From: CAXBDP01 sp964598395
GTDB taxonomy: Bacteria > Bacteroidota > Bacteroidia > Cytophagales > Cyclobacteriaceae
Length of the DNA: 64,000 bases
Assembly: GCA_964598395.1 (NCBI GenBank)
Contig: CAZRBW010000007.1
Location: forward strand, 1 to 64,000
Direction: 5' to 3'
Shown: positions 18,016-26,519 of the stretch, piece by piece
How positions within the stretch are numbered: position 1 is the stretch's first letter
Layout of the letters: each line of letters opens with the position of its first letter
The notes under the pieces: generated by a model
What the model was told of the DNA's origin: nothing
The model's input: the letters and a program-made list of their open reading frames with translations, nothing else
Databases searched by the model: none
Translations under genes and position numbers: made by a program

Positions 18016-19563
18016 TCAAAAATGAGGAGAGGCGGGAGGGACGATTAGTACTTCTTCTCTATCCACCATTACTTGACCAGGTGCACTTCCTTTTGGTTTG
18101 CGGATGTACTTTTTGCTAGTATAAATGACCGGGCACAGAGTGTCTGTTTTCGCCTTAGAATAGTAGGCTGCCAAACCAGCGGCTTTTTCTATTACTTGCA
18201 TAGGCACTGGCTTGTTGCCTTGCTTTTTGATAATCACGTGCGAGCCTGCAACGCCACGTGCGTGTAGCCAAATATCCTCCTTATGAGCATATTTTTGTGT
18301 GAGCTCATCATTAGATTTTGAATTCTTCCCAACCCAAATTTGGTAGCCATCTATTTCAAATTCTTTGTAGGGCTTTATCTCAATTTTTGCTTCTGCTGTC
18401 TTTTCTTTTGTAAATGCTTTCAATCCTCGAATTGCCTCAGCATTTGCAATTTCTTCCTCCCGCTTTTTCCAATCCTCAATTTGTGAAAGCTTCAGCAAGA
18501 TGTTTTCTTCTAGTTTAGCTATTTCTATTTTCCTGTTTTTAGATTTTCGATAATAGTATTCAGCATTTTTTTGTGGACTTAAGTCTGGTTTTAATTTTAT
18601 CGTAATTGGTTGATTTCTATAAAAATCATCTAACAGAACTTCTTTTTCGCCTTTCTTAATCACGTGCATATTGGCCATGATAATATGGCCGATTTCCTCA
18701 GGTACTATATCATCTTTGAGGGAATTTAGCCTTATTTCATTCTTTTGGATATAGCTAAGACCACTCTTTATTTTCTTTTGGATATCACCTAGTAGCGACT
18801 TTTTTTGCTGGCGTAAGCCACCTACTGACATGGTTCTTTGATTATAGAAATTGAGCGCTTCTAGTACATCAGTAAACCTATTATAATCAGCTGTTTGTGG
18901 CCAAAATCCTAGAGTAATTTTATCATTAACTTGCTCAATATAAAACTCATTTTTGTTACTCATCGATTGGAAGAAATCTTCCAAGGATTTTCTACGATCT
19001 GCACTGTTAAGATTCTGCCATTCGTCATTTAGAATGTGCTTGGCCAAAGTATTATCAAGGACAGGGATCGCCGTTTTTAAAGATTGAATATCTTCACTTT
19101 GGGCGGCAGCTTCCAAATCTACCTTTCCAGCTAAAGTTTCGATGGTAATTTCACTATCAGTTTCCATCGAGTTTTTAAACAAAGTGGTAACTCGGCCATT
19201 TTCTATGCCTATCAGATTGCTTCTGCGCCCATGCATTTTAAATAGTAGCGATTTACCTTCTTCAAAATCAATGATAAATGAGCGGTCGAATGGTATCATT
19301 TCAATCTTAAGGATGGCAAGTTCTAGAAATCCTTCAAACAGATCTACACTGTTTCTGCCTTTACGTGCAAAATCTGATGGAAATGAAAGTCCAGTTAAGT
19401 CTCCAAGTAAATTTGCTCGCATGGTGAATTGATCCTCGCTATTGGCAAATTCCAAAATCAGCTCTTCTTTGTTTTGTGAGAATGCTGTAATCAGTTTCAT
19501 GCCTATAAGAAGAGACTGAAGCCTCTGCACCAGTAGCTGGAGAATAAAATAATTATTATTCAT
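18016..19563 (-). CDS. rqcH: RqcH/NFACT family ribosome quality-control protein
   Basis: A 515-residue member of the NFACT family (bacterial RqcH, eukaryotic Rqc2/NEMF, formerly annotated as fibronectin-binding protein). The N-terminal NFACT-N domain carries an FDR block (Asp93-Arg94), which corresponds to the DR pair needed by RqcH for alanine tailing. A helical coiled-coil middle (~250-370) is followed by the NFACT-R domain with DIWLHARGVAGSHVIIK. In characterised bacteria RqcH binds stalled 50S-peptidyl-tRNA and adds a C-terminal alanine degron. The gene follows the MBL-fold hydrolase gene by six bases on the minus strand, so the two are likely co-transcribed. Confidence 0.88.
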   Translation of the reverse strand: MNNNYFILQLLVQRLQSLLIGMKLITAFSQNKEELILEFANSEDQFTMRANLLGDLTGLSFPSDFARKGRNSVDLFEGFLELAILKIEMIPFDRSFIIDFEEGKSLLFKMHGRRSNLIGIENGRVTTLFKNSMETDSEITIETLAGKVDLEAAAQSEDIQSLKTAIPVLDNTLAKHILNDEWQNLNSADRRKSLEDFFQSMSNKNEFYIEQVNDKITLGFWPQTADYNRFTDVLEALNFYNQRTMSVGGLRQQKKSLLGDIQKKIKSGLSYIQKNEIRLNSLKDDIVPEEIGHIIMANMHVIKKGEKEVLLDDFYRNQPITIKLKPDLSPQKNAEYYYRKSKNRKIEIAKLEENILLKLSQIEDWKKREEEIANAEAIRGLKAFTKEKTAEAKIEIKPYKEFEIDGYQIWVGKNSKSNDELTQKYAHKEDIWLHARGVAGSHVIIKKQGNKPVPMQVIEKAAGLAAYYSKAKTDTLCPVIYTSKKYIRKPKGSAPGQVMVDREEVLIVPPASPHF

Positions 19564-19569
19564 ATTAGC

Positions 19570-20331
19570 CTAAAGGTAAATCGAAAGGCCGTCGTAACCT
19601 AAGTGGATGTTTTCAGGCAATTGAGCCTCTACATCCTTATGGCGTCCTAATTTGTGGGAAATATGGGTGAAATAGGTTTTTTCAGCCTTCAATTCTTGAG
19701 CGAGTTCTACAGCTTCTTGTAGTGTGAAATGCGAAATGTGTGGTTCGATTTGTAGTGCATTTAATATCAGCACCTTTGGATTCATGCACTTTTCCTTTTC
19801 CTCATCCGATATATAATTGGCGTCGGTGAGATATACAAAATCCTTGATTCTAAAGCCGAAAACGGGTAGTTTATAATGCAATACTTCAATAGGAGTGATG
19901 TTAATTCCCTCAACCTCAAATTCCTGATTGGTGATCTCAAAGGTTTTGATTCGAGGAATTCCAGGGTATTTGAATGCAGCGAAAATATAGGCGAATTCTT
20001 GTTTCAGTTGATCAATCACCCGCGCGCGTCCATACACAGGCATATCGAGGTTATATCTAAAATTGTAAGATCGTACATCATCAAGACCTGCAGTGTGGTC
20101 TTTATGCTCGTGTGTAAAAATCACCGCATCTACTCTCTCTACTCTATTACTGAGCATTTGCTGTCTGAAGTCCGGACCTGTATCAATGATAATACACTTT
20201 CCATCAATTTCGATTAATGCCGATGTACGAAGGCGTTTATCCCTAAAATCGATAGAGGAACAAACTTCGCAGTGGCATGTGATGACTGGAACACCTTGGG
20301 AGGTCCCCGTTCCAAGAAGTGTTACCTTCAA
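19570..20331 (-). CDS. MBL-fold metal-dependent hydrolase (PhnP-like)
   Basis: A 253-residue metallo-beta-lactamase-fold protein. It opens with LLGTGTSQGVPV, has a CHCEVC segment near residue 20, and carries the metal motif FTHEHKDHTAGLDD, plus a later Asp (LTDANY) and His (THISHKLG). The pattern matches the PhnP / cyclic phosphodiesterase branch of the superfamily, which uses two metal ions to hydrolyse phosphodiesters. The true substrate in Bacteroidota is not established. The start overlaps the stop of the upstream 91-residue gene by four bases, so the genes from 21737 down to 18016 probably form one operon. Confidence 0.85.
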   Translation of the reverse strand: MKVTLLGTGTSQGVPVITCHCEVCSSIDFRDKRLRTSALIEIDGKCIIIDTGPDFRQQMLSNRVERVDAVIFTHEHKDHTAGLDDVRSYNFRYNLDMPVYGRARVIDQLKQEFAYIFAAFKYPGIPRIKTFEITNQEFEVEGINITPIEVLHYKLPVFGFRIKDFVYLTDANYISDEEKEKCMNPKVLILNALQIEPHISHFTLQEAVELAQELKAEKTYFTHISHKLGRHKDVEAQLPENIHLGYDGLSIYL

Positions 20332-20603
20332 AATTTAAATTCTGTTTGAATTATTTCGTCGTAGAGTTTACGATTCGATAAACTGAAGTTTACAGTAGTA
20401 GGTTCTATTTCTCTAAGTATTTCTATTAAGCAATTCACTTTTCCTTCCAGAGGATAATATTTGTTAACCACAGCTACTTTATTTTGCTTCAAAAGGCAGT
20501 AACCTGATTTGAAATTACCTTTTTCATAGCGCAAAATATAGTCGGATTCTGCAAAAATATCCTCTAGTTTACTAAGGAAGGATTTAGTGTATTTGACCTG
20601 CAT
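20328..20603 (-). CDS. Conserved hypothetical protein
   Basis: A 91-residue protein, possibly an alpha/beta fold (GYCLLKQNKVAVVNKYYPLEGK in the middle). It has no signal peptide, membrane span or familiar motif. It sits between a response regulator gene (three bases away) and the MBL-fold hydrolase gene (four-base overlap), a tight spacing that supports it being real. I recall similar short ORFs beside this hydrolase in other Bacteroidota, but assign no function. Confidence 0.7.
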   Translation of the reverse strand: MQVKYTKSFLSKLEDIFAESDYILRYEKGNFKSGYCLLKQNKVAVVNKYYPLEGKVNCLIEILREIEPTTVNFSLSNRKLYDEIIQTEFKF

Positions 20604-20605
20604 TT

Positions 20606-20986
20606 TTATGCATCAACATATTTTTTAACGTATTCAACCATTTTGTCGAAATTCAATGGCTTTTGTAAATATTCATTTACACCAGCATTTTTGAAATCTT
20701 CAGGTTGGTAGTTTTTGTAGTTACCTGTGATGACAATTATAGGAATGTTAGCAATTTTTGGGTCTTTGTGGGCGCGTATTGCTTTAGTGCATTGCATTCC
20801 ATCCATCACAGGCATATTAATGTCCATCAGAATTACATCGAAAGTCTCATCTTTTAGTATATCAAGAACTTCCTGACCATTACGAGCTACGACTAAATCG
20901 TATTGTTCGTATTCCATTATCTTTTTAGTAAGATTTATTATAATGGAACTGTCTTCTGCAATAAGTACTTTTTTAGATTTCTCCAT
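20606..20986 (-). CDS. Single-domain CheY-like response regulator
   Basis: A 126-residue receiver domain. It has the acidic pocket (AEDSS), phosphorylation site Asp55 (VILMDINMPVMDG), the Thr switch (IVITGN) and the conserved Lys (LQKPLNF). No output domain. It lies 13 bases downstream of a receiver-Hpt protein gene, with no histidine kinase nearby, so the two could form the downstream half of a phosphorelay fed from elsewhere. Confidence 0.9.
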   Translation of the reverse strand: MEKSKKVLIAEDSSIIINLTKKIMEYEQYDLVVARNGQEVLDILKDETFDVILMDINMPVMDGMQCTKAIRAHKDPKIANIPIIVITGNYKNYQPEDFKNAGVNEYLQKPLNFDKMVEYVKKYVDA

Positions 20987-20999
20987 TTCGTTGGTTTTA

Positions 21000-21737
21000 T
21001 TAAGTCAATAAATTTCGATAATTAATTCGGAATTCTAAAAAAAAGTCTTCAAGTTCTTGAAAATGTTGCTGCCAATTTTCAAAATTATTTTCTTTTATCC
21101 TAGTTTCCAGTTGTTTAGCGCAGGCACTTAGTTTGTCAGCCCCCACACTTCCAGCGTTTCCTTTTAGAGTATGAAGTATACTTTTTACAATACTAGCTTC
21201 TTTATTTGGTTCTACCTTCTTGAGTTGCGAAATAAGTAGATTCGATTCTTCTACAAAATTATCATAAATGGGTAGTAGATCTGCCTTGCCACCATATTTT
21301 GAGAGCTTTTGTACCACAGCTAGATTTAAAATAGCCATTTTTCTACTTGCCGAATTATTAGTGGATGATTGGCGAATTGATTTATTTCCTAGCTCAATTA
21401 CTTCTTTTATATTTAATGGCTTTACTAGCAGTTCGTCAAAGCCAGCTTCTTTTAGTTTTAATTTTTGATCTTCACTAAAGAATGCACTGCTCGCAACCAT
21501 GATCGGACGCTCAATAGGATCCAATTGGTTGATCAGCTTCGCAGCCGTTAAACCATCCATAAATGGCATTTGAATATCCATCAGAACAATATCAAATTTA
21601 TGATTTTTGATGTGTTGAAATGCCTCATTTCCATTTGCCGCTAAGTTTACTTCAAACCCTGACGTTTCCAGCAGTTGTTGCACAATCTTCCTATAATTAA
21701 AATCATCATCTACCAACAATAAGGAAATTCTCTTCAT
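21000..21737 (-). CDS. Receiver-Hpt phosphorelay protein
   Basis: A 245-residue two-domain protein. The N-terminal receiver has Asp54 (VLMDIQMPFMDG) and Lys at LVKPLN. The C-terminal histidine phosphotransfer domain carries the HTLKGNAGSVGA motif with His189. Proteins of this kind relay phosphate from a hybrid kinase to a final response regulator. The next gene, a stand-alone receiver, is the natural acceptor. The gene is divergent from miaA, with a 71-base shared upstream region. The kinase that feeds it is not in this neighbourhood; the hybrid kinases at 13.4 and 30.8 kb are conceivable donors. Confidence 0.88.
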   Translation of the reverse strand: MKRISLLLVDDDFNYRKIVQQLLETSGFEVNLAANGNEAFQHIKNHKFDIVLMDIQMPFMDGLTAAKLINQLDPIERPIMVASSAFFSEDQKLKLKEAGFDELLVKPLNIKEVIELGNKSIRQSSTNNSASRKMAILNLAVVQKLSKYGGKADLLPIYDNFVEESNLLISQLKKVEPNKEASIVKSILHTLKGNAGSVGADKLSACAKQLETRIKENNFENWQQHFQELEDFFLEFRINYRNLLT

Positions 21738-21751
21738 TATTTTTTATTCTG

Positions 21752-21759
21752 TAATTTTG
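21752..21759 (+). promoter_or_regulatory. Probable -7 element for miaA
   Basis: TAATTTTG matches the Bacteroidota -7 consensus TAnnTTTG exactly, 49 bases before the GTG start of miaA. No clear TTG lies about 19 bases upstream, so the assignment is tentative. Confidence 0.35.
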
Positions 21760-21808
21760 GGTTCGTCTTTAATTAAATTTTTAGCTAAAAGTAAACCACA
21801 AACGTCAA

Positions 21809-22741
21809 GTGATTTTCAATAAAAGTGAAAAACCTCTTTTGGTTATCATTAGTGGACCCACAGCTGTAGGCAAAACTGACTTGACTATTGAATTAGCCAA
21901 ATTATTGAATACCGAAATAATTTCGGCTGATTCTCGACAGTTTTACAGAGAATTAGAAATTGCCACAGCAAAACCTTCCCTTAAGCAATTGTCCGAAGTT
22001 AATCATCACTTTATAAATTCACTTTCCATTCATCAAAAATACGATGTTATCGATTTTGAAAGAGAGGCATTAGACATACTTGATAAATTATTTAAAACTA
22101 AAAATGTTGTACTTGTTTCTGGAGGTTCTGGACTTTTTATACGAGTGCTATGTGAAGGCTTGGATCCCTTACCAGAAGTGCCTGAAAATCTTCGGGCAAT
22201 TATCAATCAAGAATATGAGTCGGGAGGATTAAAAATACTGCAAAAGGAACTAGCCGAGGCTGATCCCGAATATTATGCTGAGGTAGATAGCAATAATCCA
22301 CAAAGAGTAATAAGAGCTTTAGAAATAATAAGAGCCACAGGTCAGAAATTTTCATCCTTTAGAAATAAGAAGAAAGTAGAGAGACCATTTCGCGTACTCA
22401 AGATTGTACTCAATAGAAACAGACAAGAGCTATATGAGCGCATAAATATGCGGGTGGATATGATGTTTGAGCAAGGCCTGGTGGACGAAGCAAAAGAATT
22501 GCTGCCATTTAAAGATTTGAATGCTTTGCAAACAGTTGGATATTCGGAGCTTTTTCCTGCGCTACAAGGTGAATATACTATCGAGGAAGCAAATCGTTTG
22601 ATCAAGCGCAATTCACGAAGATATGCTAAACGTCAACTTACTTGGTTTAAAAAAGAACTCGATACTTATTGGTTTCATCCTGACCAAAAGGAGGAGCTGA
22701 TTCAGCTCACTAAAGAAAATTTAGACGGTTTTGTAGCCTAA
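21809..22741 (+). CDS. miaA: tRNA dimethylallyltransferase
   Basis: A 310-residue MiaA. It transfers the dimethylallyl group from DMAPP to N6 of A37 in tRNAs reading UNN codons. Visible signatures are the P-loop GPTAVGKT (16-23), SADSRQFYRELEIATAKP, SGGSGLFIRVL, the RVIRALEI block, and the C-terminal LNALQTVGYSEL and KRNSRRYAKRQLTWF. No ATG is available ahead of the P-loop in frame, so a GTG at 21809 (MIFNKSEKP) is taken as the start. The 3' end overlaps the convergent gene at 22721 by 21 bases. Confidence 0.95.
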   Translation: MIFNKSEKPLLVIISGPTAVGKTDLTIELAKLLNTEIISADSRQFYRELEIATAKPSLKQLSEVNHHFINSLSIHQKYDVIDFEREALDILDKLFKTKNVVLVSGGSGLFIRVLCEGLDPLPEVPENLRAIINQEYESGGLKILQKELAEADPEYYAEVDSNNPQRVIRALEIIRATGQKFSSFRNKKKVERPFRVLKIVLNRNRQELYERINMRVDMMFEQGLVDEAKELLPFKDLNALQTVGYSELFPALQGEYTIEEANRLIKRNSRRYAKRQLTWFKKELDTYWFHPDQKEELIQLTKENLDGFVA

Positions 22742-23035
22742 TGCTTTAGCCAGAAAGCGTGTTGGAGCCTTCTTTATCATTTCATTGTAAACTCTACTTT
22801 CGATAGCTAAGCTTTTTTGGAGTTTTTGCTTATCAGAGCGTAAGTTGTTCAAAGCCAATTGAGCTTGATCTTGATTTAATATATCCTGATTAGATTTTTC
22901 GTAAGAATCAATCTCAGATAATGCAATTTTTAGCGATTTTATCATTTCAAGTCTTTTTTTCATCTGTGTAGAATTGAAAAGACTCCAAAGCAAAATGAAT
23001 CCACAAATAGCAACAATAGCAGGTATAAATCCCAT
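22721..23035 (-). CDS. Single-span membrane protein with coiled-coil tail
   Basis: A 104-residue protein with an N-terminal membrane helix (IPAIVAICGFILLWSLF), then a charged helical region likely to form a coiled coil in the cytoplasm. The layout is loosely LemA-like, but I do not see LemA's conserved motifs. Its gene starts seven bases after the pfkA stop on the same strand, so it is likely translated from the pfkA message. The end overlaps miaA tail-to-tail. Function unknown. Confidence 0.68.
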   Translation of the reverse strand: MGFIPAIVAICGFILLWSLFNSTQMKKRLEMIKSLKIALSEIDSYEKSNQDILNQDQAQLALNNLRSDKQKLQKSLAIESRVYNEMIKKAPTRFLAKALGYKTV

Positions 23036-23042
23036 AGTTTTT

Positions 23043-24017
23043 CTAAATACTTAATATCTCAACCATACGAATAAGGTCTGGGTTCAAAGGTTTTTCCTTC
23101 TTTAAACAATCTTCAAATGGAGTGTATACTAATTCATTGTTGACAATTCCAGCCATCACATTTTTTTGACCATTAATGAGTCCTTCGATAGCCCCAAGAC
23201 CAAGTCTTGATGCTAGAATTCGATCATAGGCCGAAGGTGAACCTCCACGTTGTATGTGGCCTAATATCGATATTCGGTGATCCTGTATTTCTGGACAGGC
23301 TAGCTTTACTTTCGCCGCAATTTCTATTGCATTGCCTTCTTCATCACCTTCCGCTATTACAATGATAGAGGATGATTTTGCGCGGTTCCAACCTTTTTGT
23401 AAAGTGTTTATTACACCCTTGATAGTTGTTTTGGTTTCCGGCACCATTACGATTTCGGCACCACCTCCAATTCCAGATTGGATAGCAATATAGCCAGAAT
23501 CACGACCCATCACTTCGATAAAGAACAAGCGGTCGTGACTATTTGCAGTATCCCTAATTTTATCAATCGCTCCCAGCGCTGTATTTACCGCCGTGTCGAA
23601 TCCAATGGTATAATCACTTCCATAGAGGTCATTGTCAATGGTGCCAGGAGCACCTACTGCTGGCATACCAAATTCTTCGTAGAAAATTTTTGAGCCGGTG
23701 AAAGTGCCGTCACCGCCAATTGCTACTAAACCATCTATTCCAAACTCCTTCAATTTTTCAAAGGCTTTTTTGCGACCTTCATATTCAAAAAATTCTTTGC
23801 ATCGAGCTGTTTTTAATATGGTGCCTCCTTTCTGAATAACGTTGCTTACCGAGCGTGAATCCATTGGGAAAATATTGCCGGAAATCATTCCTGCATAACC
23901 ATATCTAATTCCGAAAATTTCTACTCCATGATAAATGCCACCACGAACTACCGCGCGGATACATGCATTCATTCCAGGGGAATCGCCACCTGATGTAAAA
24001 ACTCCAATTCTTTTCAT
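23043..24017 (-). CDS. pfkA: ATP-dependent 6-phosphofructokinase
   Basis: A 324-residue PFK of the bacterial ATP-dependent family, catalysing fructose 6-phosphate to fructose 1,6-bisphosphate in glycolysis. It shows GGDSPGMNA (10-18), the ATP/Mg motif GGDGTFTGS (101-109), the catalytic GTIDND (Asp128 as base), MGRDSGYIA, and the allosteric/substrate-binding block GHIQRGGSPSAYDR. Gly at the ATP-binding GGDGT position fits an ATP rather than a PPi enzyme. Full length for the family. Confidence 0.95.
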   Translation of the reverse strand: MKRIGVFTSGGDSPGMNACIRAVVRGGIYHGVEIFGIRYGYAGMISGNIFPMDSRSVSNVIQKGGTILKTARCKEFFEYEGRKKAFEKLKEFGIDGLVAIGGDGTFTGSKIFYEEFGMPAVGAPGTIDNDLYGSDYTIGFDTAVNTALGAIDKIRDTANSHDRLFFIEVMGRDSGYIAIQSGIGGGAEIVMVPETKTTIKGVINTLQKGWNRAKSSSIIVIAEGDEEGNAIEIAAKVKLACPEIQDHRISILGHIQRGGSPSAYDRILASRLGLGAIEGLINGQKNVMAGIVNNELVYTPFEDCLKKEKPLNPDLIRMVEILSI

Positions 24018-24124
24018 AGCCTCTGCTTAAAATTCATTTCTATTACACGCCTAAATTTAGCCTTTACTATTGAAATTTAAGCTTTTTGAAAGTTAATTAA
24101 TCGAAAAATAACATTCTTGTTTAC

Positions 24125-25624
24125 TTATTTATTCTCATTTTTTGCCTTGCCCTTAAGAATAGCAAAACCTTGTATGATCAATTTGTTGGTATCTTTGGAT
24201 ACTTTGCTAATGTAGATGAGGAATGCGAAAATAAGAACTAAAACGCTGCCTCTAATGGCAATATCGAGCATTAAATTTTCATTTTCAGGTATGATGTAAG
24301 CCAATCCTCCCGCCGCTACCCCAAATAGTAAAATGATGGCATGAGACAACTTATAAGGCATCATTCCAAACTTTCGATAAACAAAGATTATCCGAATTAT
24401 ATTGAAAATAACCACACCCAAAAAAGTAGCAAAGGCTACTCCACTCAATCCGTAATCCTTTATCAAAATTACAATAAAACCTATCGTACAAACCAGCAAC
24501 ACTCCGATTAATAAACTATTGTATCGATAGTATTTGGAATAAGCGATGATCCCATCCACGGCCCCGCCAGACATTCGCACCAGATTGCTAAGTGCAATCC
24601 AAATTACGACCCATTTGCCAGCGATATATTCTGCAGGAAGAATACGGAAAATATTGTCCAAATTGCTAATGAGCCCAGCCACAAGAAGTGTTCCTGCAAT
24701 AAGTTGAATAATGCTCGTTTTTTCGTAAACATCCTTTACTTTTTTTAGGTCGTTTTGAGTGATACCATCGGACACCACAGTGTAGGAAATACGATTGATA
24801 ACGCGGGAGGGAATAATTACCAATGTGCCAAAATAAAAGGTAGTTGTGTAAATGCCAGTGAAGCCTTCGTTGAAGTATTCGTTGATCAAAATGCCATCGA
24901 TACGTTGCAAGGACAAAGCCGAAAAACCCACTAACAATCCATACAAACTCACTGATGTAAAGTCACCTAAGCTTGTGCGATTTACATTGTTGGGCTTTAT
25001 TGTAATATGAAAATTTCGAATACTTGTTAAATAAATGATAAGGATAAACGTAGTAATGATAATGGCAGCAGCGTAATAATAAATATACTGATTGAATTCA
25101 ATAAGCTCGAAAATGACAGCTGTAAATGGAATAAGAATCAAAATTCGTTGAATGAAATCCTTCAGAAATACGCCAGCGGCTGATTTGTAAATTGCATTTG
25201 CATAAGCCTCCAAATTGTAGAAAAGCAAATGAGCCAAGGAAAGAGGAATGATCAGGAAAAAGTACTTGACAAAAACAGGTGAACTTTCTCTATTTGATTC
25301 CAGCAGAATTGGCTGTAAAAATAGATAGCCTAAGAAAAAGAATACCACTCCGATAAGGCTGGCGATTAATATTATCGCAACAAAACCATTATGTTTTCCA
25401 TCTCCAGTTCGATATTTTGGGAAAAACCGAATAATTGCGCTTGGGAAACCTAGAGTACCCAATTGCCCTAAAATCATGCTGTAGGAAATTAGCAGGTTGA
25501 TGGCGCCGATTTCTGCAGGAGTGAAGTACTTTGGAAATAAAATAGCAACAGTCGCAAAGCCTAATAATACCCCTGCATAGGAGTAAATAGTGCCTTTGAT
25601 TGATTGTTGCTTAATAAGTCCCAA
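24125..25624 (-). CDS. Wzx-like polysaccharide flippase (MOP superfamily)
   Basis: A 499-residue integral membrane protein with about 14 helices. The start KQQSIKGTIYSYAGVLLGFATVAILFPKY is typical of Bacteroidota lipopolysaccharide/exopolysaccharide flippases of the MOP superfamily. Such proteins move lipid-linked oligosaccharides across the inner membrane. Upstream on the same strand are an MptE-like protein and a YfhO-type membrane protein, all within short spacers, suggesting a surface-glycan operon. Which glycan is moved cannot be told from sequence. Confidence 0.85.
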   Translation of the reverse strand: MGLIKQQSIKGTIYSYAGVLLGFATVAILFPKYFTPAEIGAINLLISYSMILGQLGTLGFPSAIIRFFPKYRTGDGKHNGFVAIILIASLIGVVFFFLGYLFLQPILLESNRESSPVFVKYFFLIIPLSLAHLLFYNLEAYANAIYKSAAGVFLKDFIQRILILIPFTAVIFELIEFNQYIYYYAAAIIITTFILIIYLTSIRNFHITIKPNNVNRTSLGDFTSVSLYGLLVGFSALSLQRIDGILINEYFNEGFTGIYTTTFYFGTLVIIPSRVINRISYTVVSDGITQNDLKKVKDVYEKTSIIQLIAGTLLVAGLISNLDNIFRILPAEYIAGKWVVIWIALSNLVRMSGGAVDGIIAYSKYYRYNSLLIGVLLVCTIGFIVILIKDYGLSGVAFATFLGVVIFNIIRIIFVYRKFGMMPYKLSHAIILLFGVAAGGLAYIIPENENLMLDIAIRGSVLVLIFAFLIYISKVSKDTNKLIIQGFAILKGKAKNENK

Positions 25625-25649
25625 TAGCTGAAATTATTTCACGAATTTA

Positions 25650-26516
25650 CTATTGTTTTCGCTCGAATGCATCAATAAATGAACCCGGTGTTAGGTTGAT
25701 TATTTTTTGGCCTTTTTTGGTGGCGAATTTTTCAAGCGTAAAGTAGGCTTCAAATGAAATCACAAACTTTTGAAGGACCTCATGTAATTTTCTAGTATCC
25801 TGGCCTTTTTTATACATCGGGTTGGCTTTAGCGGTCGTTTCATCGTAGAAATGCTTCTGTCTTAGCATTACCAGATTATTTTCATCTACCCATAAGTCCT
25901 TAAGCCAAGAATGATCGGCTCCAATCAAATGGATTTTTTCGTAACCCATTCGTAAGGCCATTATAATGGTTGGAATAAGGACATTGTGTGGACGTGGCAT
26001 TCCTAGGCCATTGTTGATCGCCCAATGCGTAAGTCCTTCAAATCCTTCCACCGGTGTATTGTTATAATAATTGACATGGATATGGCTGTTGCCTGTAATT
26101 TGCTTTTTCCATTTGCCATATTTTTTGGCTTCTACTGGCATAAAGATTTCCAAATCCCATTTCGTATTATCAACAAGGCCTTTGTAAAAGCCTGGGATAA
26201 AACCTTTGTAGAAATCATTGAGATTCTCCAAGTAAAATTCAGGAGCAGCAGCCACCAAAAATCTTGGTTTCAATTGTGTGTATTCTGCTGTGGTGCAGAA
26301 AAAATTGACAGAGAATAAATCCGAATTAGCTAGTAAGGTTTTATGCTCTTCGATACTTTGGGTAAGCGAAGGGCCATTGCCAAGAATGACGCATTCACGA
26401 CTTGTCTTTGCAGTTAAAGGAAGTTTATTTCCAAATTTGCTCAGCAGCAACAGTTTTGGAATGCTCAAAGTCGATAAGAGCATTCTTTCAGCGAAAAGTT
26501 GCGGCGCTGATTTCAT
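25650..26516 (-). CDS. MptE-like / DUF115-type protein
   Basis: A 288-residue protein with the CVILGNGPSL motif near residue 50 and a later HLIGADHSW. This is the pattern of the DUF115/6-hydroxymethylpterin pyrophosphokinase MptE-like fold, seen in many glycan-modification proteins such as flagellin glycosyltransferase Maf. The neighbours (flippase 25 bases downstream, YfhO three bases upstream) point to a role in surface polysaccharide assembly rather than pterin synthesis. The enzymatic activity is not established by the sequence. Confidence 0.7.
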   Translation of the reverse strand: MKSAPQLFAERMLLSTLSIPKLLLLSKFGNKLPLTAKTSRECVILGNGPSLTQSIEEHKTLLANSDLFSVNFFCTTAEYTQLKPRFLVAAAPEFYLENLNDFYKGFIPGFYKGLVDNTKWDLEIFMPVEAKKYGKWKKQITGNSHIHVNYYNNTPVEGFEGLTHWAINNGLGMPRPHNVLIPTIIMALRMGYEKIHLIGADHSWLKDLWVDENNLVMLRQKHFYDETTAKANPMYKKGQDTRKLHEVLQKFVISFEAYFTLEKFATKKGQKIINLTPGSFIDAFERKQ

Positions 26517-26519
26517 AGA

